DNA from: JAGTVG01 sp942491935
Lineage (GTDB): Bacteria; Bacteroidota; Bacteroidia; Cytophagales; Cyclobacteriaceae
Direction of reading: 5' to 3'
NCBI GenBank assembly: GCA_942491935.1
Contig: CALOCZ010000013.1
Span: 42,167-106,166, forward strand
DNA length: 64,000 bases
The position numbers and the translations under genes were made by a program. A model generated the notes under the pieces. It did not search any database, was not told the origin of the DNA, and saw nothing but the letters and a program-made list of their open reading frames with translations. Shown in pieces: positions 47,982 through 57,324 of this stretch (the first letter of the stretch is position 1; every line of letters begins with the position of its first letter).

Positions 47982-48684
47982 AGAATCCAAACAAATGGGT
48001 TCTTTATTAAACCCAATATCTTAAATTAATCACTTAGATATGGAGTTCATAACTTAAGAATATGGTTCATTCTTTTCCTGAATTATCTTGAAAATATTAT
48101 TGAAATTGAATTTACTACAAGTCAAAACACTTGAGTAAAAACTATTTTTTATTATTAATATTGTTATAATTTCTTATCTAATTTTCATGTATTATTAATA
48201 CTAATCCTTGTTTTATATACCCTAATAAAAAATGTTATCTCAGTGGATTAAATCTGTTTGAATTCGTTCAAAGCATATAAGCTAATCCATTTCCTGATTA
48301 AAGAATCTTTGATTTTATCTCCCGCAGTGCTGATTGTGATCAGAAGGCTTATTACCAACGTGTATGCCCAGAGAATAACTTCCCTGCCAATCATCAGGTA
48401 TTTTTTTTCGATCAGGGATTTCAATGATTATTTCAGTAGAATATTGATCTGCCGTGTGTGAAGTGAAGATTAGCGCCTGAACAGGTAGGTTGACATAATA
48501 CCAAAGGCATCTATTATATTATCAGAGATTTGTATTTTTCTTCTTTAGTTTTGTTAATTAATTTTATTTGTTAAAGTCCTATATACGCAGCCATATCAAA
48601 GAATTATGCCTAAAAAATGACCATTTTAGGAATAGTTTTATTAATATAGGATAAATTTTTAGAAGTGATAATAATCATTAAAAA
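47982..48684. other. AT-rich gap with at most a small minus-strand frame
   Basis: About 700 bases without a clear gene. The only candidate is a 48-codon frame on the minus strand, 48394 to 48248, with a hydrophobic middle ('LWAYTLVISLLITISTAG'). It lacks a convincing ribosome binding site. Nothing else is recognisable. Confidence 0.35.
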
Positions 48685-49119
48685 ATGAATAAGAAAAATA
48701 TCAATCTATGTTATACTGATCTGACTTTGAGGGTACAGGAATTGAAGAGTCAGAATTGGAAAATCACAATATTCTCAATATTAGTATTTGGATTAATCCT
48801 TGGACTTGATGCAGCCAGTATTATTGCGGGGATTGATCCAGAGAAAATCAATTTTTATAGATTTCTGTTGGTTGTCGTTTTGGTATTGATAATGGAATTT
48901 GGGGTCAATATGCTTATGATATCAACTACTGAAATCATCCGAGTGAAAAAAAGGATCTTGATTTGCAGAAACCTGTTTGATGAGGAAGTTCTTGATTTTT
49001 TGGATGATAATAAAAATTATGAGAATTGGTACAATCAGTATAACATACTCTTTCAGATCATTATCGTCATTCTGATGGCTGCCCTTGTATTATTGTATTT
49101 GTTTGGCTCCTTCAATTAA
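48685..49119 (+). CDS. Small integral membrane protein of unknown function
   Basis: A 144-residue protein with three predicted transmembrane helices, around 27-49, 60-81 and 121-141, and a charged loop between the second and third ('RVKKRILICRNLFDEEVLDF'). No known motif is seen. It is monocistronic; 300 AT-rich bases without a recognisable feature (49120-49421) follow. Confidence 0.6.
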   Translation: MNKKNINLCYTDLTLRVQELKSQNWKITIFSILVFGLILGLDAASIIAGIDPEKINFYRFLLVVVLVLIMEFGVNMLMISTTEIIRVKKRILICRNLFDEEVLDFLDDNKNYENWYNQYNILFQIIIVILMAALVLLYLFGSFN

Positions 49120-49421
49120 TTCATCAAGAATTATAAGTTAAATTCGAATTTTAACTTACCTGAATTAAATTAATATACGATTTACTTGACCTTAAGCAAT
49201 TCAGCTTAATGTTGGTTCGATTATGGAATTTTCAGTTTACGAAGAATAACTTCTGAAGCTATATTGAGAAAAATTATCTGGAAAATAATTGATACTCAAT
49301 ATATCTGCAGATTACAATTTACATTTTAAATAATTCTCTGAAATAAAGTATTGGCTGTGTTAGCAAAAGAGGTTAAGAGGCTAAGGTTGGTTTTGATTAG
49401 GCTGATGATTTTAGTTTTCAA

Positions 49422-49556
49422 TTAAATGTCTTTCCATTGTTCTGTGCTTTCCTGTGTACTTCCTCCTTCTTCAGTAGGATTAACATCCTCATCAGAACAA
49501 GCATTGATCAATCCTGCAAAAACTAAAAACAGAATTACTACTAATAATTTTTTCAT
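49422..49556 (-). CDS. 44-residue lipoprotein
   Basis: An ATG at 49556 opens 'MKKLLVVILFLVFAGLINAC', a complete lipoprotein signal. The mature part is only 25 residues, acidic and polar, starting 'CSDEDVNPTEEGG'. The acidic residues just after the Cys resemble the Bacteroidota signal for export to the cell surface. It is divergent from the TPR histidine kinase gene 175 bases away. No function is known. Confidence 0.6.
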   Translation of the reverse strand: MKKLLVVILFLVFAGLINACSDEDVNPTEEGGSTQESTEQWKDI

Positions 49557-49731
49557 AGCCCAAAGATTAAATTTTAACACTGTTATTTTTAAATATAATT
49601 AAAAATCCGCCGATTTTAACTTACTTTAAGGATATATTCATAATAAATCAAGAAAGTAAGCGGAATTTGGCCTTTATTTTTAATTTTAAATATTAATTAA
49701 GCATTTTTTTATTTGAATTGGCGGTTAGGTT

Positions 49732-51752
49732 ATGGTAAAAACATACATATGTTTGTTATTTCTGTTTTTTTCTTTTGGTGCCTTCGGTCAACAGGATGAT
49801 CAAGTATTGATTGATTCTATTAAATCAACTAGTCCGGCGAACCTGGATAGTCTTTATTATAGTCTTTTCATTAAATATCGAGTGAAAAATCCTAATCTTG
49901 CTGAGGAATATGCCTTGCTATCTTACAGCTATGCCAAACCTTCAAATGATCATAATTATCTGATCAGGTCACTTAATGCGCTGGGATATCTAAGCAAACA
50001 GAAGCAAAATATTGAAAAAGCAGTTGAATATTATATGGAAGCAATAAAAATTGCGAGTGATTTTGATATTGAAGATCGTCTTGTGTTTCTGTATAATAAT
50101 CTTGGAAATATTTATACATCTACCTCACAATTTGATATGGCCATTGATAATTATCTTAAATCATTGCAATACGCCAGGAGAATTGAAAATTTCAGTGAAC
50201 AAGCTATCGCATTAAATAACATTGGTTTAATAAATTATAAACTAGGAAATTTTGAGGAGGCTATTACATATTATCTTGATGCCCTGGAAATAAGAAGATC
50301 AAATGACTTATATGAGGATATAAATACGACATATATTAACCTTGCTTTATGTTATAATGCTATTGGTAATCGACAAGAAGCTATCAATGCATTTAATTCT
50401 GTTTTAAACAATACCACAGATTCAGATGAAACTATAATAATTGATGCTTATTTTGGTTTGGGTAAAACCCACTTCGACCAGAATAGAAACCAAGAGGCAG
50501 AAAGGTTCTTTGATCTAGCACATGATCTGGCAGAATCAAATGGACAGACCAAAAAGCTCTCCAGCATCGAGTATTATCTTGCCTATATTCACTTTAGAAA
50601 AAATGACATGTCAAATGCCTTATCATTTCTGAACAGTAGCCAAGAAAAAGCCAAGAAGATAAATTCATGGGAAAGGCTTAAAAATAATTATGAGTTGTTC
50701 TCAAGTATTTATGAAAATAACTCCGACTATTTACATGCCTTCAGCAACCTAAAGCTATTTGTAGCTTATAAGGATAGCATTTTTAATGAACAACTTGCAG
50801 AAAAATTCAAAGATGCTTTTGTAAGTTACCAGGAAAGTATTTCTGATGAGATTATAGCAGGACAGGAGCAAAGAATTAAAAAAAGTCGGCAATATGCATT
50901 TTTACTTGGTTTAAGCCTTGCCTTTGCTGCAGTAGTAGTCATTCTATTATATAGAAATAATCAATTCAGAAAAAGAATGAATGAAAAACTTGATAGTCTG
51001 GTTACGGTGAGAACCAATGAATTAATCAATACCAATGAAAAGCTTGTCAAATCACGAGAAGAACTTAACAACTTTCTTTATAAAACTTCACATGATATTC
51101 GTGGTCCAATTGCTACCTTAATGGGATTAACAAACCTGACCAGACTGGAGTATCCAAATGAAAATATAGATTTCTTTTTAAGAAAAATCGATTCAACTGC
51201 CGAACATTTGAATGCGATTATTAACCGTTTAACTATTATCAGTCATATAAGCACACAACCGGTTACGATTGAAAAGATCAACCTGTATGAATTGATTCAT
51301 AAGATTATTATTGAGTGTGAATCGCAGTATCCCCGTAAAATACAATTTAAAATAAAGGGCAATCCTCCTGATTTTATTTATTGTGATAAAGTATTAACAG
51401 AATACATCCTCCAGAGTTTATTAAATAATTCCTATAAGTATTCAAATGACAAAGAACCAAATCCGTATATTGAACTTAAAGTGACTACCGAGCCTAATCT
51501 TAATATTACAATCTCAGATAATGGAATTGGTATAGAGAAAAATATGCGAACAAGATCTTTGACCTGTTTTTTGTAGCCAATGAAATGGATCATGGTGCTG
51601 GTATTGGATTGTATCAGGCAATGCTTGCTGTTGAGAGATTGCAAGGATCTATAAGTTTAAAAAGAATGAGTAAACCTACTGTATTTAAAGTTTCATTAGA
51701 TGGAATCCCTCAACATACCAAACAACAAGATCATTTATTGATGAACACGTAG
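49732..51752 (+). CDS. TPR-containing sensor histidine kinase, one frameshift
   Basis: A signal peptide, about six TPR units (60-350, e.g. 'LNNIGLINYKLGNFEEAITY'), a membrane helix (about 386-405), a coiled coil and a kinase core. The phospho-accepting His is in 'LYKTSHDIRGPIATLMGL', the G1 box is 'DNGIGIEK' and G2 is 'GAGIGLYQAML'. The frame breaks at 51538-51542, where five A stand for an expected six: with one more A, 'EKKYANKIFDLFFVAN' is restored and the protein ends at 51752, about 673 residues. No response regulator is adjacent, so it is an orphan kinase. Confidence 0.85.
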
Positions 51753-52407
51753 CTTGAAACCCCTTGTGAAATTGTAATGAATACGATTAATAACTATTCT
51801 GTGTCCAAATCCCCCAAGATGGGCTGCAAAACAATATGGCAAACGTTCAAATTTCAGAAAAAATGAGCCTTTACTGAACTGCCATTATACTTGATTTATC
51901 CAATTCATCAATTTTCATGGATTCACTATAAATGAATAGGCCCATTATACTGTGTCAATTAGTTAAGATCGATTTTAATTTTGATTACGAAAGAATGCAC
52001 CAATTCTCAAAAGCTATATTTCAAATCCAGAGTGGCGCTTACCATTTTATAATTGCTATAACAGAGACCATACATTCCGGTTTTAGCAAAATATTCTACA
52101 ACATAAATGTGTCATTGGGTTTTGCGTTTTTAGGATTTCAATGATAATTCAGAAAGATATTGGTTGTACAAACTATCTGTGTCTCTCCTTGTAATTTAAG
52201 GTAATTGGATAATCCTAGCTCGTTATTTTTCCAGGGCCTAATACTTGCTGGATATTATTGCCCCATTATACCTGCTGCTAAAGTAAATAACATTGACCTT
52301 GTTCATTGAAAAAGTCCATGTGTGCTTTCCTTAAATAACAAAAAATTAGCTTGCTAAATCAAATTAGCCTTCGATATTTCGAGGAATTTAAATAAGCTTT
52401 AGAAAAC
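51753..52407. other. Gap without a supported gene
   Basis: About 650 AT-rich bases. A 70-codon plus-strand frame at 51932 is not protein-like in any convincing way. The ten-base string CCCATTATAC, or one base shorter, occurs three times (51883, 51941, 52261), without a clear purpose. Confidence 0.35.
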
Positions 52408-53613
52408 CTATTTTAAGGCATCGAATGCCTCGATCATATGAACAGCATAGGGTAATACTCCAGATTCATGTGTGGCGTCCTCTAAGGGAATAAAACTAAG
52501 AATTTCAGTGGAAGCACCCTTTTGTATCATTGAATTATAAGTATCTAATGAATTCTGATAAGGTACAGTTATGTCAGCGGTACCATGATACATTATCATT
52601 TTTTTATTTGGCACAAATTCGTGCAAACTATTTGCCTCAAAAGCATCATTAAGATATTTGTATTTTGGATCAGTGTCAATATTTGCAAGAATATCAGCTT
52701 TCAACAAATCTGCCATGACGTTGGTGAGATTTTCATTGATTTGTCCTCCAGATAATGATCCGTCGAACAGATCTGGCATTTCTGTTGAATATGGTTCTTT
52801 GAAGATGTCCGTTAATATATTGCTTACTTCATAAACTTGTTTGTAAGACAGAGCAACGTAACCGAGATAATATGGCTGATGGTAATTTTCCTGACTGAAA
52901 AAATATTCCTGCATACCTTTAATATCATATCCGCCTGATGCCGGTGCAGATGCAATTAAATTCAATCCAGTAGGAGAGGTTTCTTCCATCATTTTATGGC
53001 CTGCCATTGTTGCATATCCACCTTCTGAATAACCTGCTAGAAAAACGTCGCCATTAAAACTATAGTTTAAAATCTCGCTTAGTTCTTTTGCTGCCATTAG
53101 TATATCCACAATTGGATCTGCCGTTGATTCATAATGATAATAAGGATGGAGAATATCAGTTGAACTTCCGAAACCTAATAGATCAGGAATGCAGAAAATA
53201 TATCCAGCACTAGAAAAACTGCCTAAAAGTCCATAAAAATTCAAATCAGAGGTGGGGGCGTCCAAATGTCTTGTAATCGTACCATGCTGAAAACTTAACA
53301 CAGGAATTTCCCCCGTAAACTCCGGAATGGCTATTAATCCGGATGCGATGATCTCTTCATCCAGATATTTTGTTTTGTAAGTTACAGTATATAAAGTGAT
53401 ATCATACTCCATATACTGTTTTAGCTCTTCAACCCCAGCGACGCCTATTAAAATTTCGATTTCCTCTTTGCTCCTGGTCAATACCTTGTCATAAGTGACA
53501 AGTGTAGTAGGTTCAAGTGGTGGTACAGGTTCTTCATCTGAACACGATTGGAGAAAAAAGAACCCTCCGATCGAAATCAATAGTAAATAGTACTTAAATT
53601 TTTCTTTCCACAT
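52408..53613 (-). CDS. Secreted alpha/beta-hydrolase lipoprotein (lipase/esterase-like)
   Basis: Start at ATG 53613 gives a lipoprotein signal 'LLISIGGFFFLQSCSDEE'; an earlier ATG adds seven residues. The 401-residue protein has the nucleophile elbow 'LAGYSEGGYATMAGH', an oxyanion region 'LSFQHGTIT' and C-terminal 'MYHGTADITVPYQNS' (Asp) and 'DATHESG' (His), a complete triad. The arrangement resembles the secretory lipase family. Acidic residues after the Cys suggest surface exposure. Confidence 0.85.
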   Translation of the reverse strand: MWKEKFKYYLLLISIGGFFFLQSCSDEEPVPPLEPTTLVTYDKVLTRSKEEIEILIGVAGVEELKQYMEYDITLYTVTYKTKYLDEEIIASGLIAIPEFTGEIPVLSFQHGTITRHLDAPTSDLNFYGLLGSFSSAGYIFCIPDLLGFGSSTDILHPYYHYESTADPIVDILMAAKELSEILNYSFNGDVFLAGYSEGGYATMAGHKMMEETSPTGLNLIASAPASGGYDIKGMQEYFFSQENYHQPYYLGYVALSYKQVYEVSNILTDIFKEPYSTEMPDLFDGSLSGGQINENLTNVMADLLKADILANIDTDPKYKYLNDAFEANSLHEFVPNKKMIMYHGTADITVPYQNSLDTYNSMIQKGASTEILSFIPLEDATHESGVLPYAVHMIEAFDALK

Positions 53614-53773
53614 ATGATATAAAATAATATTCAACTTAATGAATTACCTTAAATAAGGTTATACAAATTAAATCCAGAATGAAAAGATGCTTATTTTTTT
53701 TCTTAATAAGAAATGTTGGCTTGCTATTTAAATTAAAAATATTTTTATTGCGAGGCTATAAAGAATTAAAATT

Positions 53774-54196
53774 ATGAAAAAACACCTGATTTTATTTATT
53801 CTCCTTACTTTCTGCAGCCTTTCCTTTGCCCAGGATTTCAAATTCAAAGGCAAAACGGCATTAATTATTAACCAGGATTTTACGAGAGGTATGGATAATC
53901 CTGACAAAGAAGAAGAAAAGAATAAAAAAGTTAACATTTCATTTGATGGAGTTACTTTGTTGATTGGTAAAGAATCTTATAAATATATGTGGCATCAGAA
54001 TTCCAAAATTAATGATTTTATTCAGTTGAATTGTATTGAAAGAGTTGAGGATCTCGATTATCCTTATATAGATGCAAAATTTGAATTAGAATTCCTGCCA
54101 GAGGATCAGGTGAAAATTATCCAATATAGGGAAACCTCGGCGACTACCTTTTCTAAGATCTTTTATACCGTAAATATTATTAAGACAACTAAATAA
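53774..54196 (+). CDS. Secreted protein of unknown function
   Basis: A 140-residue protein with signal peptide 'MKKHLILFILLTFCSLSFAQ' and a mature domain of beta strands rich in Lys and Asp. No known motif. It is the last intact gene of the Bacteroidota segment. Confidence 0.65.
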   Translation: MKKHLILFILLTFCSLSFAQDFKFKGKTALIINQDFTRGMDNPDKEEEKNKKVNISFDGVTLLIGKESYKYMWHQNSKINDFIQLNCIERVEDLDYPYIDAKFELEFLPEDQVKIIQYRETSATTFSKIFYTVNIIKTTK

Positions 54197-54278
54197 AAGA
54201 GCCTTTTTGTTTTCTGAATCTTCTATTCAATTATATTTATGAATTGATGTAGGAGGAATTCCCCACAGTATTTTTTAT

Positions 54279-54412
54279 ATGGAATATCGTTTTTTAGGAA
54301 AAACAGGCCTGAAAGTCTCAAATCTAAGTTATGGCGCATCTTCCTTAGGAGGTGTTTTCCATTCTATTAAAGAAGCAGATGGTATTAAAACAGTCCATAC
54401 AGCAATTGATAA
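54279..54412 (+). pseudogene. Aldo/keto reductase, N-terminal fragment cut at the first join
   Basis: The first 45 codons read 'MEYRFLGKTGLKVSNLSYGA' and 'GGVFHSIKEADGIKTVHTAI', an aldo/keto reductase of the L-galactose dehydrogenase type. The family would continue with 'G(I/V)NFIDTSPYYG', but the protein sequence loses all similarity after 'IDN' near 54412. Base composition and codon use change at the same point. The rest of the gene is missing from the window. Confidence 0.8.
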
Positions 54413-54604
54413 TTCACGCCCAGAGAAGTTGGTGAGATTGTTGGCCTCAATGATTTTTTCATACAAGCCTCCTGTTTCGGTCAGATTGATCACGGACGCG
54501 CGAAAAAACTACTGTCAGCATTTAAACAAGGTCGCTGGCGTGCCAGGATAAGTAATACTTCAACTACTGTTAATCGAGATGAAGCTTTCATACAGCAGGC
54601 CAGC

Positions 54605-55318
54605 ATGACCAGTCACAACCTGTCTTTCTTCTACCAGCCCATCGTCGACGCGAATAGCGCCAGTGTCGTCTCTTTCGAAGCGATACCCAGAGGCAAGGAT
54701 AATCAACCATTAGAAGAAATACTCAAGCATATCAATCCTGGATCGTGGGTTAATTTTGAATCATTTTGCCATCGCTCGGCAATTCAGATTGCTGCGGGTT
54801 TGGGTCTGCAATGCAATATCAGTCTGAAACTCATGGCGTTGGACATGGGTAATACCAGAGAGATAATCAGGGCAATGCTTGAAGCGGCCGAGCAAAACAA
54901 GGTGGAGCCCACGCGGATCACTCTGGAAGTAGATCAGAACAAGTTAAAATTTGACGAGATGAAATTTATAGAAATAATTGATGATTACCGGCAAGCGGGC
55001 CTCAAGATAGCGATCAGTCAGTTCGGCGAGGGGCACTCAGGACTGAGATTAATCGAGCCCTATCAGCCTGAAGCTCTTTCGTTTAATGAAAAACTGGTTC
55101 GCGATATCGATACGAAGGGCCCACGTCAGGCTATTGTGAGGGGTGTTGCACAAGCCTGTGCAGAGCTGGGTATAGAACTTGTCGCAAAATACATAAATAC
55201 AGTGGAAGAATACTTGTGGTTTCGAAATGAGGGCGTCCATCTTTTTCAAGGAGACTTATTTGCCAGCCCGGGATTTGAACAATTACCACCAGCTATCTTT
55301 CCTGATAAAGAGGGATAA
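54605..55318 (+). CDS. Degenerate EAL-domain protein
   Basis: A 237-residue stand-alone EAL fold. Compared with the next gene, the signature EAL reads 'FEAIPRG', the DDFGTG loop reads 'ISQFGEGHSG', the Lys strand reads 'EALSFNEKL' and the EGVE motif reads 'VAKYINT'. Both metal-binding Asp, the Lys and a catalytic Glu are therefore lost. It cannot be a normal cyclic-di-GMP phosphodiesterase and may bind the nucleotide or a partner. A six-base gap separates it from its active paralogue. Confidence 0.85.
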   Translation: MTSHNLSFFYQPIVDANSASVVSFEAIPRGKDNQPLEEILKHINPGSWVNFESFCHRSAIQIAAGLGLQCNISLKLMALDMGNTREIIRAMLEAAEQNKVEPTRITLEVDQNKLKFDEMKFIEIIDDYRQAGLKIAISQFGEGHSGLRLIEPYQPEALSFNEKLVRDIDTKGPRQAIVRGVAQACAELGIELVAKYINTVEEYLWFRNEGVHLFQGDLFASPGFEQLPPAIFPDKEG

Positions 55319-55324
55319 GAGAAC

Positions 55325-56044
55325 GTGAGTTTGAATTACCCGGATCATTCCTTTGCTTTCCAGCCCATAATCAACGTTAAAAGCGGAATCGTAATATCGT
55401 ATGAGGCTCTGGTGCGTGGAACGAATGAAGAGTCCGCCGCAAGCACACTAGGTTTGCTGAGCAGACCCGCGCTCTATCATTTTGACGAAATATTGCGTTG
55501 TGATGCAATCCTCCTGGCTGCAAAACTTGAATTGAAATGTGGTCTTAATCTCAACCTGGTTCCGGCTGCCCTGACCACTTCAAAGACCGCAATATCATCC
55601 ACTATGGCGATGGCGGCGCAATGTGGTTTCAGTGAAAACCGGATAACACTTGAACTAACCGAAAATGCCGTCATAGATGATTATTCTTCAGTCATCGAAG
55701 CTGTTAATGTCTACCGGGCTCGCGGCGTCCAGATAGCAATTGATGATTTCGGGACTGGACATTCTGGTCTGAATCAACTTGCGGAATTCCAGCCTGACTC
55801 AATAAAGCTGGATTTGTCTCTGATTCGCGGAGTCGAAAGTAAGGGGCCAAGACAGGCTATAATTCGGGGCATTATTCACACCTGCATTGACCTCGGCATA
55901 GATGTGATTGCAGAAGGTGTGGAAACGGCTGGCGAATACTGGTGGTTCGTGGATGAAGGTGTCGAGTTATTTCAGGGTTTTCTCTTTGCAGAGCCCGGTT
56001 TTGAACGTCTTCCCCAGGCCGAATATCCGCAGGTCCGAGGGTAG
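55325..56044 (+). CDS. EAL-domain cyclic-di-GMP phosphodiesterase
   Basis: A 239-residue protein starting with GTG. All catalytic motifs are present: 'YEALVRG', 'CGLNLNLVPAAL' (Asn), 'ITLELTENAV' (Glu), 'AIDDFGTGHSG' (two Asp), 'DSIKLDLSL' (Lys), 'VIAEGVETAGEY' (Glu) and 'ELFQGFLFAEP' (Gln). It should hydrolyse cyclic di-GMP to linear pGpG. No sensory domain is attached. It appears to be a tandem duplicate of the preceding degenerate gene. Confidence 0.93.
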   Translation: MSLNYPDHSFAFQPIINVKSGIVISYEALVRGTNEESAASTLGLLSRPALYHFDEILRCDAILLAAKLELKCGLNLNLVPAALTTSKTAISSTMAMAAQCGFSENRITLELTENAVIDDYSSVIEAVNVYRARGVQIAIDDFGTGHSGLNQLAEFQPDSIKLDLSLIRGVESKGPRQAIIRGIIHTCIDLGIDVIAEGVETAGEYWWFVDEGVELFQGFLFAEPGFERLPQAEYPQVRG

Positions 56045-56065
56045 GTTTTAAATGGCAGTTTCATT

Positions 56066-56884
56066 CTATTCGCCACGCTTGGTGACTGCTATATTCGATG
56101 TTGTATCGGCACTGACCGTATAGTTACCTTGCAGTAATGCCACCCTGCAAGCGTCCATAAAGTCAGTACGTATTTCGGCTACTTTTTTATTCTTGTTGAA
56201 TGTGTCCACCCAGAAGAAAACGATTAACTCAACGTATTGTGGCACGAGTGATTGCATATAGGCGCCGGATTCCGGATTCTCAAGCACGCCTTCTATATTC
56301 TTAACGGTATCCCGCAGCAAGGCACAGGCTTGTTTTGAATCATTAGAATAATCAATGCCAACCACAAATTCGAATCTACGCAGTCCGTCCCGGGTAAAGT
56401 TGCTGACAGGTTTACTGAATAATTGCGAGCTGGGTACGTAAATATCCCTGCCATCACCCGATCGTAAATGTGTATAGCGCAGTTCAATACTCTGTACTGT
56501 GCCAGTGATGTCCTCGGTTTTAATGGCATCTCCTGTTTTAAATGGACGACTGAAAGCAAGGAAGATGCCGGCGAGTAGGTTCTCACCAATTTCGCGAAAT
56601 GCGAAACCGATGACTATGGCAGTAACACCACCTCCTGCCAGTAAAGAAGTAGCCGCTTTTTCAAGACCAAGAATATTGAGCGATATAACCAGTCCGATAA
56701 AAACGCCTATACAAACAAAAAGTGTAGAGAAGAAGGTGTCGTGGGTGTCCCGGTTATTTGTTCTGCTCAATATTGATGTGACAAGTTTGCCGAGATATTT
56801 GCCCAGATAAAAAAAGCCGGCGATAACCAGAGTGGCTAGTAACAATCTGGGCAAGAAGGCTATAATTTCAGAGAAGATTTCCAT
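56066..56884 (-). CDS. Small-conductance mechanosensitive channel (MscS family)
   Basis: A 272-residue protein with about three membrane helices; the pore helix is 'SLLAGGGVTAIVIGFAFREI', rich in Ala and Gly as in MscS. Then come 'ENLLAGIFLAFSRPFKTGDAI' (beta-domain entry) and 'LRYTHLRSGDGRDIYVPSSQ'. It protects cells from osmotic down-shock. The gene is convergent with the EAL pair and divergent from a small membrane protein gene. Confidence 0.92.
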   Translation of the reverse strand: MEIFSEIIAFLPRLLLATLVIAGFFYLGKYLGKLVTSILSRTNNRDTHDTFFSTLFVCIGVFIGLVISLNILGLEKAATSLLAGGGVTAIVIGFAFREIGENLLAGIFLAFSRPFKTGDAIKTEDITGTVQSIELRYTHLRSGDGRDIYVPSSQLFSKPVSNFTRDGLRRFEFVVGIDYSNDSKQACALLRDTVKNIEGVLENPESGAYMQSLVPQYVELIVFFWVDTFNKNKKVAEIRTDFMDACRVALLQGNYTVSADTTSNIAVTKRGE

Positions 56885-56994
56885 AAGTAAGGGTATAAAA
56901 TTTACGAAAACGCGATCAATTAATAAATACGAAAATAGTTGAATACTGTATTTTATTATCTGGCACTATAAATAGTTATTAACTGCAACGTCAG

Positions 56995-57324
56995 ATGAAC
57001 ATGACTGATCTCAGGCGAAAGCTTCTTATATACCTGCCTTATTTTTACTGGTTATCGGTCCCACTAGCGTGGACCGCTTATCTTGCTTATCTTAAAACCC
57101 TCGATCTCGGTGATGGCCCGCAGCCATTTGCCCTGTTTCCGATATTTTTGTATTGCGCGTTTGTTGTGTTGGCTTCGCTGGTTCATTCGCTGGTGAATTT
57201 TATAATACTCATGAATAATCCAGCAGAGTTAGAGCAGACAAAAGCCCGCTTGTATTCTATTGTTGCGGGAACAGTACCGGTATTAATCGTTATTTTTCTC
57301 TATATTATTGCCAAATTTTTCTAA
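56995..57324 (+). CDS. Small membrane protein of unknown function
   Basis: A 109-residue protein with three predicted transmembrane helices (about 14-32, 43-68 and 86-107). No known family motif is seen. Its stop overlaps the end of the convergent Rieske oxygenase gene by four bases. Confidence 0.6.
   Translation: MNMTDLRRKLLIYLPYFYWLSVPLAWTAYLAYLKTLDLGDGPQPFALFPIFLYCAFVVLASLVHSLVNFIILMNNPAELEQTKARLYSIVAGTVPVLIVIFLYIIAKFF

Noticed and set aside
51932..52144. 70-codon frame behind the histidine kinase
   Set aside because: No conserved motif, and codon use is unlike the neighbours; more likely chance in AT-rich DNA.
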